DNA of 8,288 nt from Planctomycetaceae bacterium. Its GTDB lineage: Bacteria; Planctomycetota; Planctomycetia; Pirellulales; UBA1268. The position numbers and the translations under genes were made by a program. The stretch spans positions 1-8,288 of the forward strand of contig DONH01000122.1 in the NCBI GenBank assembly GCA_003509235.1, given 5' to 3'. A model generated the notes under the pieces. That model saw only the letters and a list, made by a program, of their open reading frames with translations, ran no database searches and was not told where the DNA came from. Positions 1-5,128 of the stretch are shown in pieces (positions within the stretch are counted from its first letter, which is position 1; each line of letters begins with the position of its first letter).

Positions 1-291
1 TGTCTCCTCGCGAAGCTCCCGATGCGCTGCAGCTGGTAATGACTCGACGCGATCAAGGGTACCGGCGGGGATTTCAATTAGAGTCCGTCCAACGGCTGGG
101 CGAAATACGTTTATAAGACAAACCCAACCATCATCGACAAATGGCACAATGGCCACACTCCCGGGGTGTTCAATAACATCTTTTGATCGCGTCTTTCCAT
201 CACGACATTTCTCTAACAGTTTCACAACACGGAAACGCTCTGACTCGAGCAGCTGATCTCCTTCGATTTTTCTCATTCTATCTTTATTCAT
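1..291 (-). CDS. Nudix hydrolase, ADP-ribose pyrophosphatase type (partial, 3' end outside window)
   Basis: This is the N-terminal 97 codons of a Nudix hydrolase that runs off the left edge. Reading from ATG 291 it opens MNKDRMRKIEGDQLLESERF. A beta-strand region follows (SVAIVPFVDDGWVCLINVFR, about 45-64), then a near-complete Nudix box at residues 77-97: G77, E83 and R91-E92-L93-R94-E95-E96, fitting G-x5-E-x7-REUxEE, with the final G-U beyond the edge. The preceding E-I-P-A-G and the R-P stretch are typical of the ADP-ribose/ADP-sugar pyrophosphatase (NudF-like) branch, which splits ADP-ribose to AMP and ribose-5-phosphate using Mg2+ bound by the box glutamates. The start lies 6 nt after the ygfZ-like stop, so translation is probably coupled. 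ATG 276 is an alternative start; neither has a strong Shine-Dalgarno. Family assignment is firm, exact substrate is inferred. Confidence 0.88.
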   Translation of the reverse strand, partial: MNKDRMRKIEGDQLLESERFRVVKLLEKCRDGKTRSKDVIEHPGSVAIVPFVDDGWVCLINVFRPAVGRTLIEIPAGTLDRVESLPAAAHRELREET

Positions 292-297
292 GTGATC

Positions 298-1308
298 TTA
301 TGTCATCAGGGTTTCGAGAAGGACCGTAGAGACTACGTTTGCGGATTTACCACCCACAGTAAGATTCGCTTCTTGCTGCATTGACTTGAGTGGGATTATA
401 GCCATCACCAGTGTTGCTTCGTGTTTCCCTAAGCTTCCTACTGATGTAACCTGAGAGACCACCTTGTTGTTACTTGCTACATTATCACCAACTATCAGCG
501 ATTCACCCTGTTTGACCGCGAGTACTACCAGTCTTCTATTCACATGCCCAAATGCATCAAGCCGGGCAACCGTTTCCTGACCCAGATAGCATCCTTTCTT
601 AAAGCTGATTGTCCGATCATTGAGGCCTACTTCTTGGGGCAATGTTTTTTCTGGTATATCATTTGCCGAAGGCCACCCTTGCTGCAGTCGCAAGTAGGCA
701 ATCATTTCATCAGCACTATTTTGAAGTCCAGCAGCTAAAAGAGAAGACTGTAAAACATCTTTGCGATCACCCGGCACTATAATTAAAAATCCTTCAGAAG
801 AAACCCAGTCAACTGGCATTAGTTTTACTGAAGTCAGTCGTGTTGAAAAAGGATTATCACGATCTCGTGCTTGCAATTGCTGGTACCGCTTTGCAGGAAG
901 GGATATATCAAAATATTCTTTTAGCCAAATTTTTATTTGGCTGCCAGACATTAGTACTGAATGAAGCTCTTCCTGAGATTGGGAAATAGTGAGGTCTTCT
1001 CGAATATGGTAGCGATCAATATGGGCAGCTAGACCATGACCGTGACCCCTTGCAACACGAATCCGTAGACCGTCATCGTTTCGTACCAAAACAGCCATCT
1101 CAAGGATTCTACCTCGAGCATCACAAAAGAAACCATCACACCCCTCATCTTTTTGCAAGCCTTGAATATCCGCAGTTGTAAAATTACTGATGAACTGAAC
1201 AGCATCGGGCCCTCTAACTTCGACCTCATCGAACTGGAATAGTGTCGATATGTAGGACTGTACAAGCGAGCCTCTCTGTTTCGGGATTACGGACATACTC
1301 GACTCCAT
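298..1308 (-). CDS. ygfZ: YgfZ/GcvT-like folate-binding protein (Fe-S cluster maintenance)
   Basis: A 336-residue protein of the YgfZ/COG0354 branch of the aminomethyltransferase (GcvT) fold. The signature K-G-C-Y-L-G-Q-E lies at residues 238-245 with the conserved Cys240. It is preceded by the family pattern R-L-Q-Q-G-W-P (207-213) and P-Q-E-V-G-L-N-D (224-231). The N-terminal E-V-R-G-P-D-A segment (30-36) and D-A-R-G-R-I-L (63-69) match the GcvT-like beta core. Known members bind tetrahydrofolate and support assembly or repair of Fe-S enzymes such as MiaB; they lack glycine-cleavage activity. Length is close to the usual 300-330. ATG 1308 gives the longest frame, but ATG 1296 (M5) is preceded by GGAG with a 6-nt spacer and is a good alternative, giving 332 residues. 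The gene leads a minus-strand pair with the Nudix gene 6 nt downstream. Confidence 0.9.
   Translation of the reverse strand: MESSMSVIPKQRGSLVQSYISTLFQFDEVEVRGPDAVQFISNFTTADIQGLQKDEGCDGFFCDARGRILEMAVLVRNDDGLRIRVARGHGHGLAAHIDRYHIREDLTISQSQEELHSVLMSGSQIKIWLKEYFDISLPAKRYQQLQARDRDNPFSTRLTSVKLMPVDWVSSEGFLIIVPGDRKDVLQSSLLAAGLQNSADEMIAYLRLQQGWPSANDIPEKTLPQEVGLNDRTISFKKGCYLGQETVARLDAFGHVNRRLVVLAVKQGESLIVGDNVASNNKVVSQVTSVGSLGKHEATLVMAIIPLKSMQQEANLTVGGKSANVVSTVLLETLMT
1303..1306 (-). promoter_or_regulatory. Shine-Dalgarno GGAG favouring the second ATG of the ygfZ-like gene
   Basis: On the minus strand GGAG (1306-1303) lies 6 nt ahead of ATG 1296-1294. No purine-rich site precedes the outer ATG at 1308 at the right distance. 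The GGAG overlaps that outer ATG. This favours a start at residue 5 of the longest frame but does not prove it. Confidence 0.45.
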
Positions 1309-1393
1309 GATGGTTTTAAATCAAAATGGAAAAAATACACGATCGAATGACCACATTGTCTTTCATGCTCTGAAAATCGCGGGGACAAGCCGT

Positions 1394-1399
1394 ACTATA
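1394..1399 (-). promoter_or_regulatory. Possible -10 element for the ygfZ-like operon
   Basis: The minus strand reads TATAGT (1399-1394) just downstream of an A/T-rich tract, about 85-95 nt ahead of the ygfZ-like start. No good -35 hexamer lies 16-18 nt further upstream, so this is a weak call based on one hexamer and its position. Confidence 0.22.
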
Positions 1400-1473
1400 A
1401 AAATATTTATTTTTGACCGAACGTTTCTCATAACTTCCACGTAATAGAGGAAACAACGGTGATGATCGATTAA

Positions 1474-1536
1474 GTTTCACCAAAAATAATTATTTGGGGC
1501 AATAGTTTGCCCGCAGGTCTTTCCTTTTGGTGAAAC
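1474..1536. repeat. Perfect 12-bp inverted repeat enclosing a 6-bp hairpin
   Basis: GTTTCACCAAAA (1474-1485) is the exact reverse complement of TTTTGGTGAAAC (1525-1536), with 39 nt between the arms and about 51 nt centre to centre. Inside lies a second hairpin, GGGCAA (1497-1502) / TTGCCC (1507-1512), with a TAGT loop. A perfect 12-mer repeat this close is unlikely by chance; on an equal-base estimate I expect a few hundredths per window. It lies 221-283 nt ahead of the helix-turn-helix start. It could fold in a leader RNA or act as paired operator half-sites. There is no T-tract, so it is not a terminator. Confidence 0.8.
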
Positions 1537-1557
1537 GGGCGGTATTATCTCAACAGC

Positions 1558-1583
1558 CGGACGTGCGGGCAAGGCACAGTCCG
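1558..1583 (+). other. Bulged 9-bp hairpin with a loop complementary to an upstream segment
   Basis: C-G-G-A-C (1558-1562) and G-T-G-C (1563-1566) pair with G-C-A-C (1574-1577) and G-T-C-C-G (1579-1583), leaving A1578 as a single bulge and a 7-nt loop GGGCAAG. The loop and 3 nt of the 5' stem (TGCGGGCAA, 1564-1572) are exactly complementary to TTGCCCGCA (1507-1515). The loop could therefore dock onto that segment as a pseudoknot, or a 9-bp long-range helix could replace the hairpin. Pairings are read directly from sequence; existence as RNA is inferred. Confidence 0.5.
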
Positions 1584-1617
1584 ATCTGGTGAGTAAAAAC
1601 GGCACAATCTTTCTTCT

Positions 1618-1673
1618 CGCTCACGGCTTCCTTAGATGTTCCCATCTATGGTTTTTCTTTTTCTTCGTGAGTG
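1618..1673 (+). other. Stem enclosing a small hairpin, with a competing upstream partner
   Basis: CGCTCACG (1618-1625) pairs with CGTGAGTG (1666-1673) through 8 bp including one G-U. Inside it, TAGATG (1633-1638) pairs with CATCTA (1643-1648) around a TTCC loop. The CTCAC core (1620-1624) can alternatively pair with GTGAG at 1589-1593. A T-rich run, 1651-1665, follows the inner hairpin, but the stem is weak for an intrinsic terminator. Confidence 0.4.
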
Positions 1674-1709
1674 GGCTGGAAGAGAAGGGTCGTCGTTCCA
1701 CCTGAAATA

Positions 1710-1746
1710 TTCTCGTTGTAAAGGTTTCCGGATTTGCTTACGAGAA
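1710..1746 (+). promoter_or_regulatory. Hairpin overlapping the ribosome binding site of the helix-turn-helix gene
   Basis: TTCTCGT (1710-1716) pairs with ACGAGAA (1740-1746). A second helix, GTAAA (1718-1722) with TTTGC (1733-1737), one G-U, can stack inside it. The 3' arm takes up the first two bases of the AAGGAG Shine-Dalgarno. Folding could therefore affect ribosome access, though GGAG itself stays outside the stem. Confidence 0.4.
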
Positions 1747-1750
1747 GGAG
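1745..1750 (+). promoter_or_regulatory. Strong Shine-Dalgarno AAGGAG for the helix-turn-helix gene
   Basis: AAGGAG lies 6 nt ahead of ATG 1757. It is the best ribosome binding site in the window and fixes that start. Confidence 0.85.
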
Positions 1751-1756
1751 AATGCG

Positions 1757-2413
1757 ATGGCTACTGTTCCATACCGGATCGAAAGTCAGGAAGACTTCGA
1801 CGAACAAGACTCCGGCTACCCCGATCCATTAACCGTAGTGGACGCACCATATTCAGATGTTGCTCGAGCAGAAGCTGATTCTGAGCAGGCAACTGTTGAT
1901 GACTCATCCAAACTGAAGAATCGTAATCGTCGTAGTCTAACCACAAACAAGAAGCAGCCTTCTCGAAAGCCATTCCACAAAATCTCTGAAGTGCGGGAGC
2001 GTCAGGGAGTCACTTTGCGAAATGTAGCTCGCCGACTCGGAATAGAAATGGCTGTAATTCGTAAACAAGAAAAGCCCGACAGTGATCTGCGAATTTCAGA
2101 TCTACTACGATGGCAACGCGTTCTCGATGTACCCCTTGCGGAACTCTTGGAAGATGACATAGACCAGTTGTCTGGCCCCGTTTTAGTACGGTCGAGAATG
2201 GTAAAATTAATGAAAACAGCAGCTGCTATTCGTGAGCAAGTGGGAGACAATGCGGGCAGCCAACTTGTGTCTCAATTAATTGGTCAAATTCTTGAAATGA
2301 TGCCTGAACTGGCAGACATTACTCCCTGGCATACGGTCGGTCAGCGCCGAACGCTGGATGATGTTGGTCGAACTGCTCGGGATACCGTGCCGGATGACTT
2401 GTTCGGCCGCTAG
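1757..2413 (+). CDS. XRE/Cro-type helix-turn-helix DNA-binding protein
   Basis: A 218-residue cytoplasmic protein. Residues 1-72 are low in hydrophobics and look disordered: acidic up to about 50, then a basic linker (K-N-R-N-R-R, 54-59; K-K-Q-P-S-R-K, 65-71). Residues 75-134 fit an XRE/Cro helix-turn-helix: K-I-S-E-V-R-E-R-Q-G-V-T-L-R-N-V-A-R-R-L-G, then a turn and V-I-R-K-Q-E as recognition region, ending L-D-V-P-L-A-E-L-L. The remainder (about 140-190) is predicted helical (M-V-K-L-M-K-T-A-A-A-I-R-E; Q-L-V-S-Q-L-I-G-Q-I-L-E-M-M) and may dimerise or sense. The tail is hydrophilic. It resembles planctomycete helix-turn-helix proteins of unknown target. The start is set by a strong Shine-Dalgarno. 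The long structured upstream region suggests regulation, perhaps autoregulation. Target genes cannot be read from sequence. Confidence 0.82.
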   Translation: MATVPYRIESQEDFDEQDSGYPDPLTVVDAPYSDVARAEADSEQATVDDSSKLKNRNRRSLTTNKKQPSRKPFHKISEVRERQGVTLRNVARRLGIEMAVIRKQEKPDSDLRISDLLRWQRVLDVPLAELLEDDIDQLSGPVLVRSRMVKLMKTAAAIREQVGDNAGSQLVSQLIGQILEMMPELADITPWHTVGQRRTLDDVGRTARDTVPDDLFGR

Positions 2414-2536
2414 GATCAACTAACGTACAGAGCACGTAATAAATCTCAGATAAAAGGAAACACAGCAGAAGAAGATGATTGTTCCAGTAACAAGCCAACT
2501 TCACGAGAACCATGGGCATGCCGGGAATGCTTTCTC

Positions 2537-2560
2537 GTAGTATGCGGTCAGCAGTACTAC
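2537..2560. other. 9-bp hairpin with one bulged G
   Basis: GTAGTATGC (2537-2545) pairs with GCA (2551-2553) and TACTAC (2555-2560), leaving G2554 bulged and a GGTCA pentaloop. It lies 124 nt after the helix-turn-helix stop. No U-tract follows, so a terminator role is not supported; it may stabilise a 3' UTR or belong to a small RNA. Confidence 0.35.
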
Positions 2561-2645
2561 CACCGACGAAACATGTATGAACCCGAAACGAGCATGTCCG
2601 TTGCAGAAAGCAGGTTTTTGGGAATCGGACCACTCTAAACAAAGC

Positions 2646-2684
2646 TGTTCTTCGGGCTAGGGGCTAATCATTGCTCGAACAACA
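2646..2684. terminator. Possible transcript-end hairpin between convergent genes
   Basis: TGTTCTTCGGGC (2646-2657) and GCTCGAACAACA (2673-2684) pair over 12 positions with one C-C mismatch and one G-U, around a 15-nt loop. The position, between two genes that end toward each other, fits a terminator or 3'-end barrier. The lack of a U-tract on either strand keeps this tentative. Confidence 0.3.
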
Positions 2685-2742
2685 CCCACTCCATAAACCA
2701 TATCTATAGCTTTCATAGTTTGTTCATTTCATGGTGCACAAC

Positions 2743-3189
2743 TTATTTATCAATATGGCTGTCACTGCCCACTTTATTCTCGGATAGAGGGAATGCAGAC
2801 GGCAATCCTGCTGCTCTTGTGACGCCAACTACAGCGATACTAAAAAAGCCGTAAAGCGCTGAACCAAGAACTCCCCAAGCCGCAACTGCTAACCAGAAAT
2901 AATCACGGAGCCACACTCGTAAGGGTGGCTCCGAACTCTTTGGTATTTTATGTTGCACAGGCCCACTGCGATCTGACTGTTTTTTCATATCATCACGAAA
3001 CTCATTCCATTCAGCCTGAACATTTGGGCTATCGAGATCATCCAACCACGAACTGCGAAGCATCCATAAAGCAAAAGGTGGTAGTACCATGAGCAACACC
3101 CATCCCACAAACAAACACACCGGTAAGGACTGCAGCATGAATGACCGGGGCTTTGAATTCTTCTCTTTACACATGGAATTACCGCTCAC
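2743..3189 (-). CDS. Hypothetical two-pass membrane protein
   Basis: A 148-residue protein I do not recognise. It has two clear hydrophobic segments. The first, about residues 19-46, contains V-C-L-F-V-G-W-V-L-L-M-V-L-P-P-F-A-L-W-M. The second, about 97-124, contains Y-F-W-L-A-V-A-A-W-G-V-L-G-S-A-L-Y-G-F. A roughly 50-residue hydrophilic loop (48-96) with an acidic start and basic end separates them. The N-terminus is basic (K-E-K-N-S-K-P-R), which by the positive-inside rule puts both termini in the cytoplasm. The longest frame uses GTG 3189; ATG 3174 (residue 6) is an equally plausible start and neither has a convincing Shine-Dalgarno. It is divergent from the secreted SPOR-like gene across 180 bp and convergent with the helix-turn-helix gene. 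An envelope role is possible, but no function can be assigned. Confidence 0.65.
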   Translation of the reverse strand: MSGNSMCKEKNSKPRSFMLQSLPVCLFVGWVLLMVLPPFALWMLRSSWLDDLDSPNVQAEWNEFRDDMKKQSDRSGPVQHKIPKSSEPPLRVWLRDYFWLAVAAWGVLGSALYGFFSIAVVGVTRAAGLPSAFPLSENKVGSDSHIDK

Positions 3190-3369
3190 TTTTGTTTCAA
3201 ACTACTTTCTGGGTGCATAAACCACGTATTTCACCATCAGTCTACCTAAGTTGTCTACTTGCACTCCTTTACCAGTTCTTCAGAGATAAAACTCCTCTCG
3301 TCACCGTTTTTGTTCGTTGCTAAATTTCCTCTTTAGACCAGTAGATTCAGCCCTGCTTTTATCATTATC
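3190..3369. promoter_or_regulatory. 180-bp divergent intergenic region (presumed promoters)
   Basis: This lies between the start regions of the two-pass membrane protein (-) and the SPOR-like secreted protein (+), so promoters for both should be here. I see no -35/-10 pair with acceptable spacing on either strand and no notable repeat. The label rests on geometry only. Confidence 0.3.
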
Positions 3370-4452
3370 GTGTTGTATTCCAATTTTTCCCGTGTTGCTC
3401 AATCGCAAGTAAGTTTTCTTGCGATGGCTTTGCTTATCTGTCCTACCTGTGCATCTGCGCAGAGTGGGTGGCTGCCGACAAGCTGGTTTCCCCACGCAAA
3501 GACCGACCCTCAAGCAATGTACCCTCTGTCTGATCGCAGTGGTCCTTGGCTTGTTTTAGCTACAACCTTCCGTGGTGACGGAGCACGCGATGATGCACGT
3601 CGTCTGGTGCAAGAACTTCGATCTGATTACCGCCTTACAGCATACACGCACGAAAAGGCATTTGACTTTACCGGTGAACAGCGGGGACTTGGCCTTAACC
3701 CTGACGGTTCACCAAAGAAAATGAGGTATGCAAACTCCACACAAATTCTTGAAGTGGCTGTAATGGTTGGAGACTTTGCATCCTGTGATGACTCAAGAGC
3801 ACAAAAAACTCTTTCAAAAATTAAAGGCTTTCGTCCTCAGTCGCTCACGGGCGAAAAAGGCAAAAGCCGTGCGTTCTCAGACTTTCGTCGCATGCTGGGC
3901 CTCAACAAAGCCTCGATAGCTCCCATGAGAATGGCCTTCATGATTCCAAATCCTCTTTTGCCATCTGAATATTTTAATCAATCTCAACTTGATTCTTTTG
4001 TAATCGAAATGAATTCCGATGTTAAACATAGCTTGCTCGACTGCCAAGGCCGCTACAGCATTCGTGTGGCTACATTCACCGGAGTTGGGGGGTTCGATCA
4101 AGGCGCAATGGATGCTTCACAAGATGATGGTGCAGAAAGTCGATTGATTCAGGCGGCTGAAAATGCGCATCGATTGACCGAAGCATTAAGGAGACAAGGC
4201 TGGCAGGCTTGGGAGTTTCATGATCGCGAATCAAGTGTCGTCTGTGTAGGAAGCCTCTCCCAACTTACGATTGAACAGCAAGACGGTTCCCAGCAACCGC
4301 ACCCAGAGATTATTCGAATAAAGAATGGGCTCGGTCCTGATCCCACTAAACTTGCAAGCGGAACTATTCTTCCCAAGCGAATCAATGGTATTCTCCTTGA
4401 TGTCGACCCTCGGCCAATTGAGGTACCCCGCAACCCCTTAGGGCAACGATAA
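3370..4452 (+). CDS. Secreted protein with two SPOR-like repeats (planctomycete-type hypothetical)
   Basis: A 360-residue protein. The N-terminus looks like a signal peptide: R8, hydrophobic core V-S-F-L-A-M-A-L-L-I-C-P (14-25), A-S-A cleavage site after residue 30. The mature protein holds two halves of similar shape. The first (about 59-136) runs W-L-V-L-A-T-T-F, a helix with A-R-R-L-V-Q-E-L, T-A-Y-T-H and ends A-V-M-V-G-D-F. The second (about 229-296) runs Y-S-I-R-V-A-T-F, a helix with N-A-H-R-L-T-E-A-L-R-R-Q-G-W-Q-A-W and ends V-V-C-V-G-S-L. Both follow the SPOR plan (Y-x-V-Q-V-x-x-F ... A-x-x-L ... L ... G ... V-x-V-G-x-F), though each has insertions. SPOR domains bind denuded peptidoglycan glycan, so a periplasmic wall role is inferred. 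The frame begins at GTG 3370 (or TTG 3373) without a Shine-Dalgarno; ATG 3424 would destroy the signal peptide. Confidence 0.72.
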   Translation: MLYSNFSRVAQSQVSFLAMALLICPTCASAQSGWLPTSWFPHAKTDPQAMYPLSDRSGPWLVLATTFRGDGARDDARRLVQELRSDYRLTAYTHEKAFDFTGEQRGLGLNPDGSPKKMRYANSTQILEVAVMVGDFASCDDSRAQKTLSKIKGFRPQSLTGEKGKSRAFSDFRRMLGLNKASIAPMRMAFMIPNPLLPSEYFNQSQLDSFVIEMNSDVKHSLLDCQGRYSIRVATFTGVGGFDQGAMDASQDDGAESRLIQAAENAHRLTEALRRQGWQAWEFHDRESSVVCVGSLSQLTIEQQDGSQQPHPEIIRIKNGLGPDPTKLASGTILPKRINGILLDVDPRPIEVPRNPLGQR

Positions 4453-4477
4453 ACTTTCACGGTGGAAAGTCTTTTTC
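4453..4477 (+). terminator. Weak intrinsic terminator after the SPOR-like gene
   Basis: Immediately after the stop codon, ACTTTC (4453-4458) and GAAAGT (4465-4470) form a 6-bp stem with a 6-nt loop, followed by CTTTTTC. Form and position fit an intrinsic terminator, but the A/T-rich stem is weak. Attenuation ahead of rdgB is equally possible. Confidence 0.38.
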
Positions 4478-4501
4478 ATCCCTCGTGCTGCATGAAACTC
4501 G

Positions 4502-5128
4502 ATGAATAGCCTCTCTTCAATGATGCTTGTTCTTGGCACAACGAATGCGGGTAAACAGAAGGAACTCGCCGCCCTGCTCGAGCCATTTCATATCGAATGC
4601 CGTTCATTAAAAGATTTTGCATCTGCTGTACATGTCGCAGAGACGGGAAGCACCTTCGCGGATAACGCTGCCTTGAAAGCCGTCCAACAAGCTAAGGCTC
4701 TCAATCACTGGGTCTTAGCAGAGGATAGTGGATTAGTCGTCGAAGCCCTTGATGGATCACCTGGAGTGTATTCGGCCCGTTTCGCAGGACCAGAGGCAAG
4801 TGACGAGGACAACAATGCCCTGCTTATTAAACAGCTTGCCCGTGTACCGACTTCTCACCGCGTTGCATATTATGCATGTCACGCGACATTAGCTGCACCA
4901 GACGGAACAATAAAAGCAATAGCTGAGGGTCGTTGCTACGGCCGAATTGCTAAGTCTGCCCATGGTACAGAAGGATTCGGATATGATCCTTACTTTATTA
5001 TTCCGGAATACCATCAGACATTTGGAGAGCTGTCCCCGGCTGTGAAAGGTTTAATAAGTCACCGCGGCCGAGCTATCCGAGCAATCATCCCAATGATTGT
5101 AAGCAGTTTCAACATACATTCGGCTTAA
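4502..5128 (+). CDS. rdgB: RdgB/HAM1 family dITP/XTP pyrophosphatase
   Basis: This enzyme hydrolyses non-canonical purine triphosphates (dITP, ITP, XTP) to monophosphate and pyrophosphate in the cytosol, keeping deaminated bases out of DNA and RNA. All family landmarks are present: T-T-N-A-G-K (13-18, phosphate-binding loop), E-T-G-S-T-F-A-D-N-A (47-56), L-A-E-D-S-G-L (72-78, metal/catalytic Asp75), G-S-P-G-V-Y-S-A-R-F-A-G (85-96), G-F-G-Y-D-P-Y-F (158-165) and S-H-R-G-R-A (186-191). Length of 208 is normal (about 190-210). The start is uncertain: ATG 4502, or ATG 4520/4523, which would give the compact M-L-V-L-G-T-T-N-A-G-K start usual in the family; none has a clear Shine-Dalgarno. It begins 49 nt after the upstream stop and ends tail-to-tail, overlapping 4 nt, with the glycosyltransferase gene. 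Confidence 0.95.
   Translation: MNSLSSMMLVLGTTNAGKQKELAALLEPFHIECRSLKDFASAVHVAETGSTFADNAALKAVQQAKALNHWVLAEDSGLVVEALDGSPGVYSARFAGPEASDEDNNALLIKQLARVPTSHRVAYYACHATLAAPDGTIKAIAEGRCYGRIAKSAHGTEGFGYDPYFIIPEYHQTFGELSPAVKGLISHRGRAIRAIIPMIVSSFNIHSA

Larger units (their letters stand above)
1309..1756. other. 448-bp divergent intergenic region with dense inverted repeats
   Basis: No open frame here looks like a gene. The left third (1309-1440) is A/T-rich, including 1394-1414, and is the natural place for promoters serving the divergent ygfZ-like (-) and helix-turn-helix (+) genes. No hexamer pair with 16-18 nt spacing is convincing. The right two thirds (1474-1746) carry several overlapping inverted repeats, listed separately. 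I recognise no known RNA family: there are no T-box, TPP, cobalamin, SAM, c-di-GMP, RNase P, SRP or tmRNA signatures. Confidence 0.7.
2414..2742. other. 329-bp convergent intergenic region with two hairpins and no clear gene
   Basis: This lies between the 3' ends of the helix-turn-helix gene (+) and the two-pass membrane protein gene (-). The helix-turn-helix reading frame stays open after its TAG for 74 more codons (to TAA at 2636-2638), but no ATG/GTG/TTG start lies near its beginning and codon use is unremarkable. Two hairpins (2537-2560 and 2646-2684) suggest structured 3' UTR or transcript-end elements. No T-tract follows either. Confidence 0.6.

Noticed and set aside
544..964. Plus-strand open frames opposite the ygfZ-like gene
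   Set aside because: They are antisense to a gene with clear family motifs and have no features of their own.
1413..1447. TTGACC (1413-1418) and TAATAG (1442-1447) as a promoter for the helix-turn-helix gene
   Set aside because: The spacing is 23 nt, too long for a sigma-70 type promoter, and no better -10 lies at 16-18 nt.
1501..1600. Known riboswitch (cobalamin, c-di-GMP or TPP) suggested by GGGCAA, CCTGC and GATCTGG fragments
   Set aside because: Only short fragments match; the conserved core motifs in the required order are absent on both strands.
2319..2642. Minus-strand open frame of 107 codons with a hydrophobic middle
   Set aside because: It starts with TTG, has no Shine-Dalgarno, overlaps 95 bp of the well-supported helix-turn-helix gene and has no recognisable domain.
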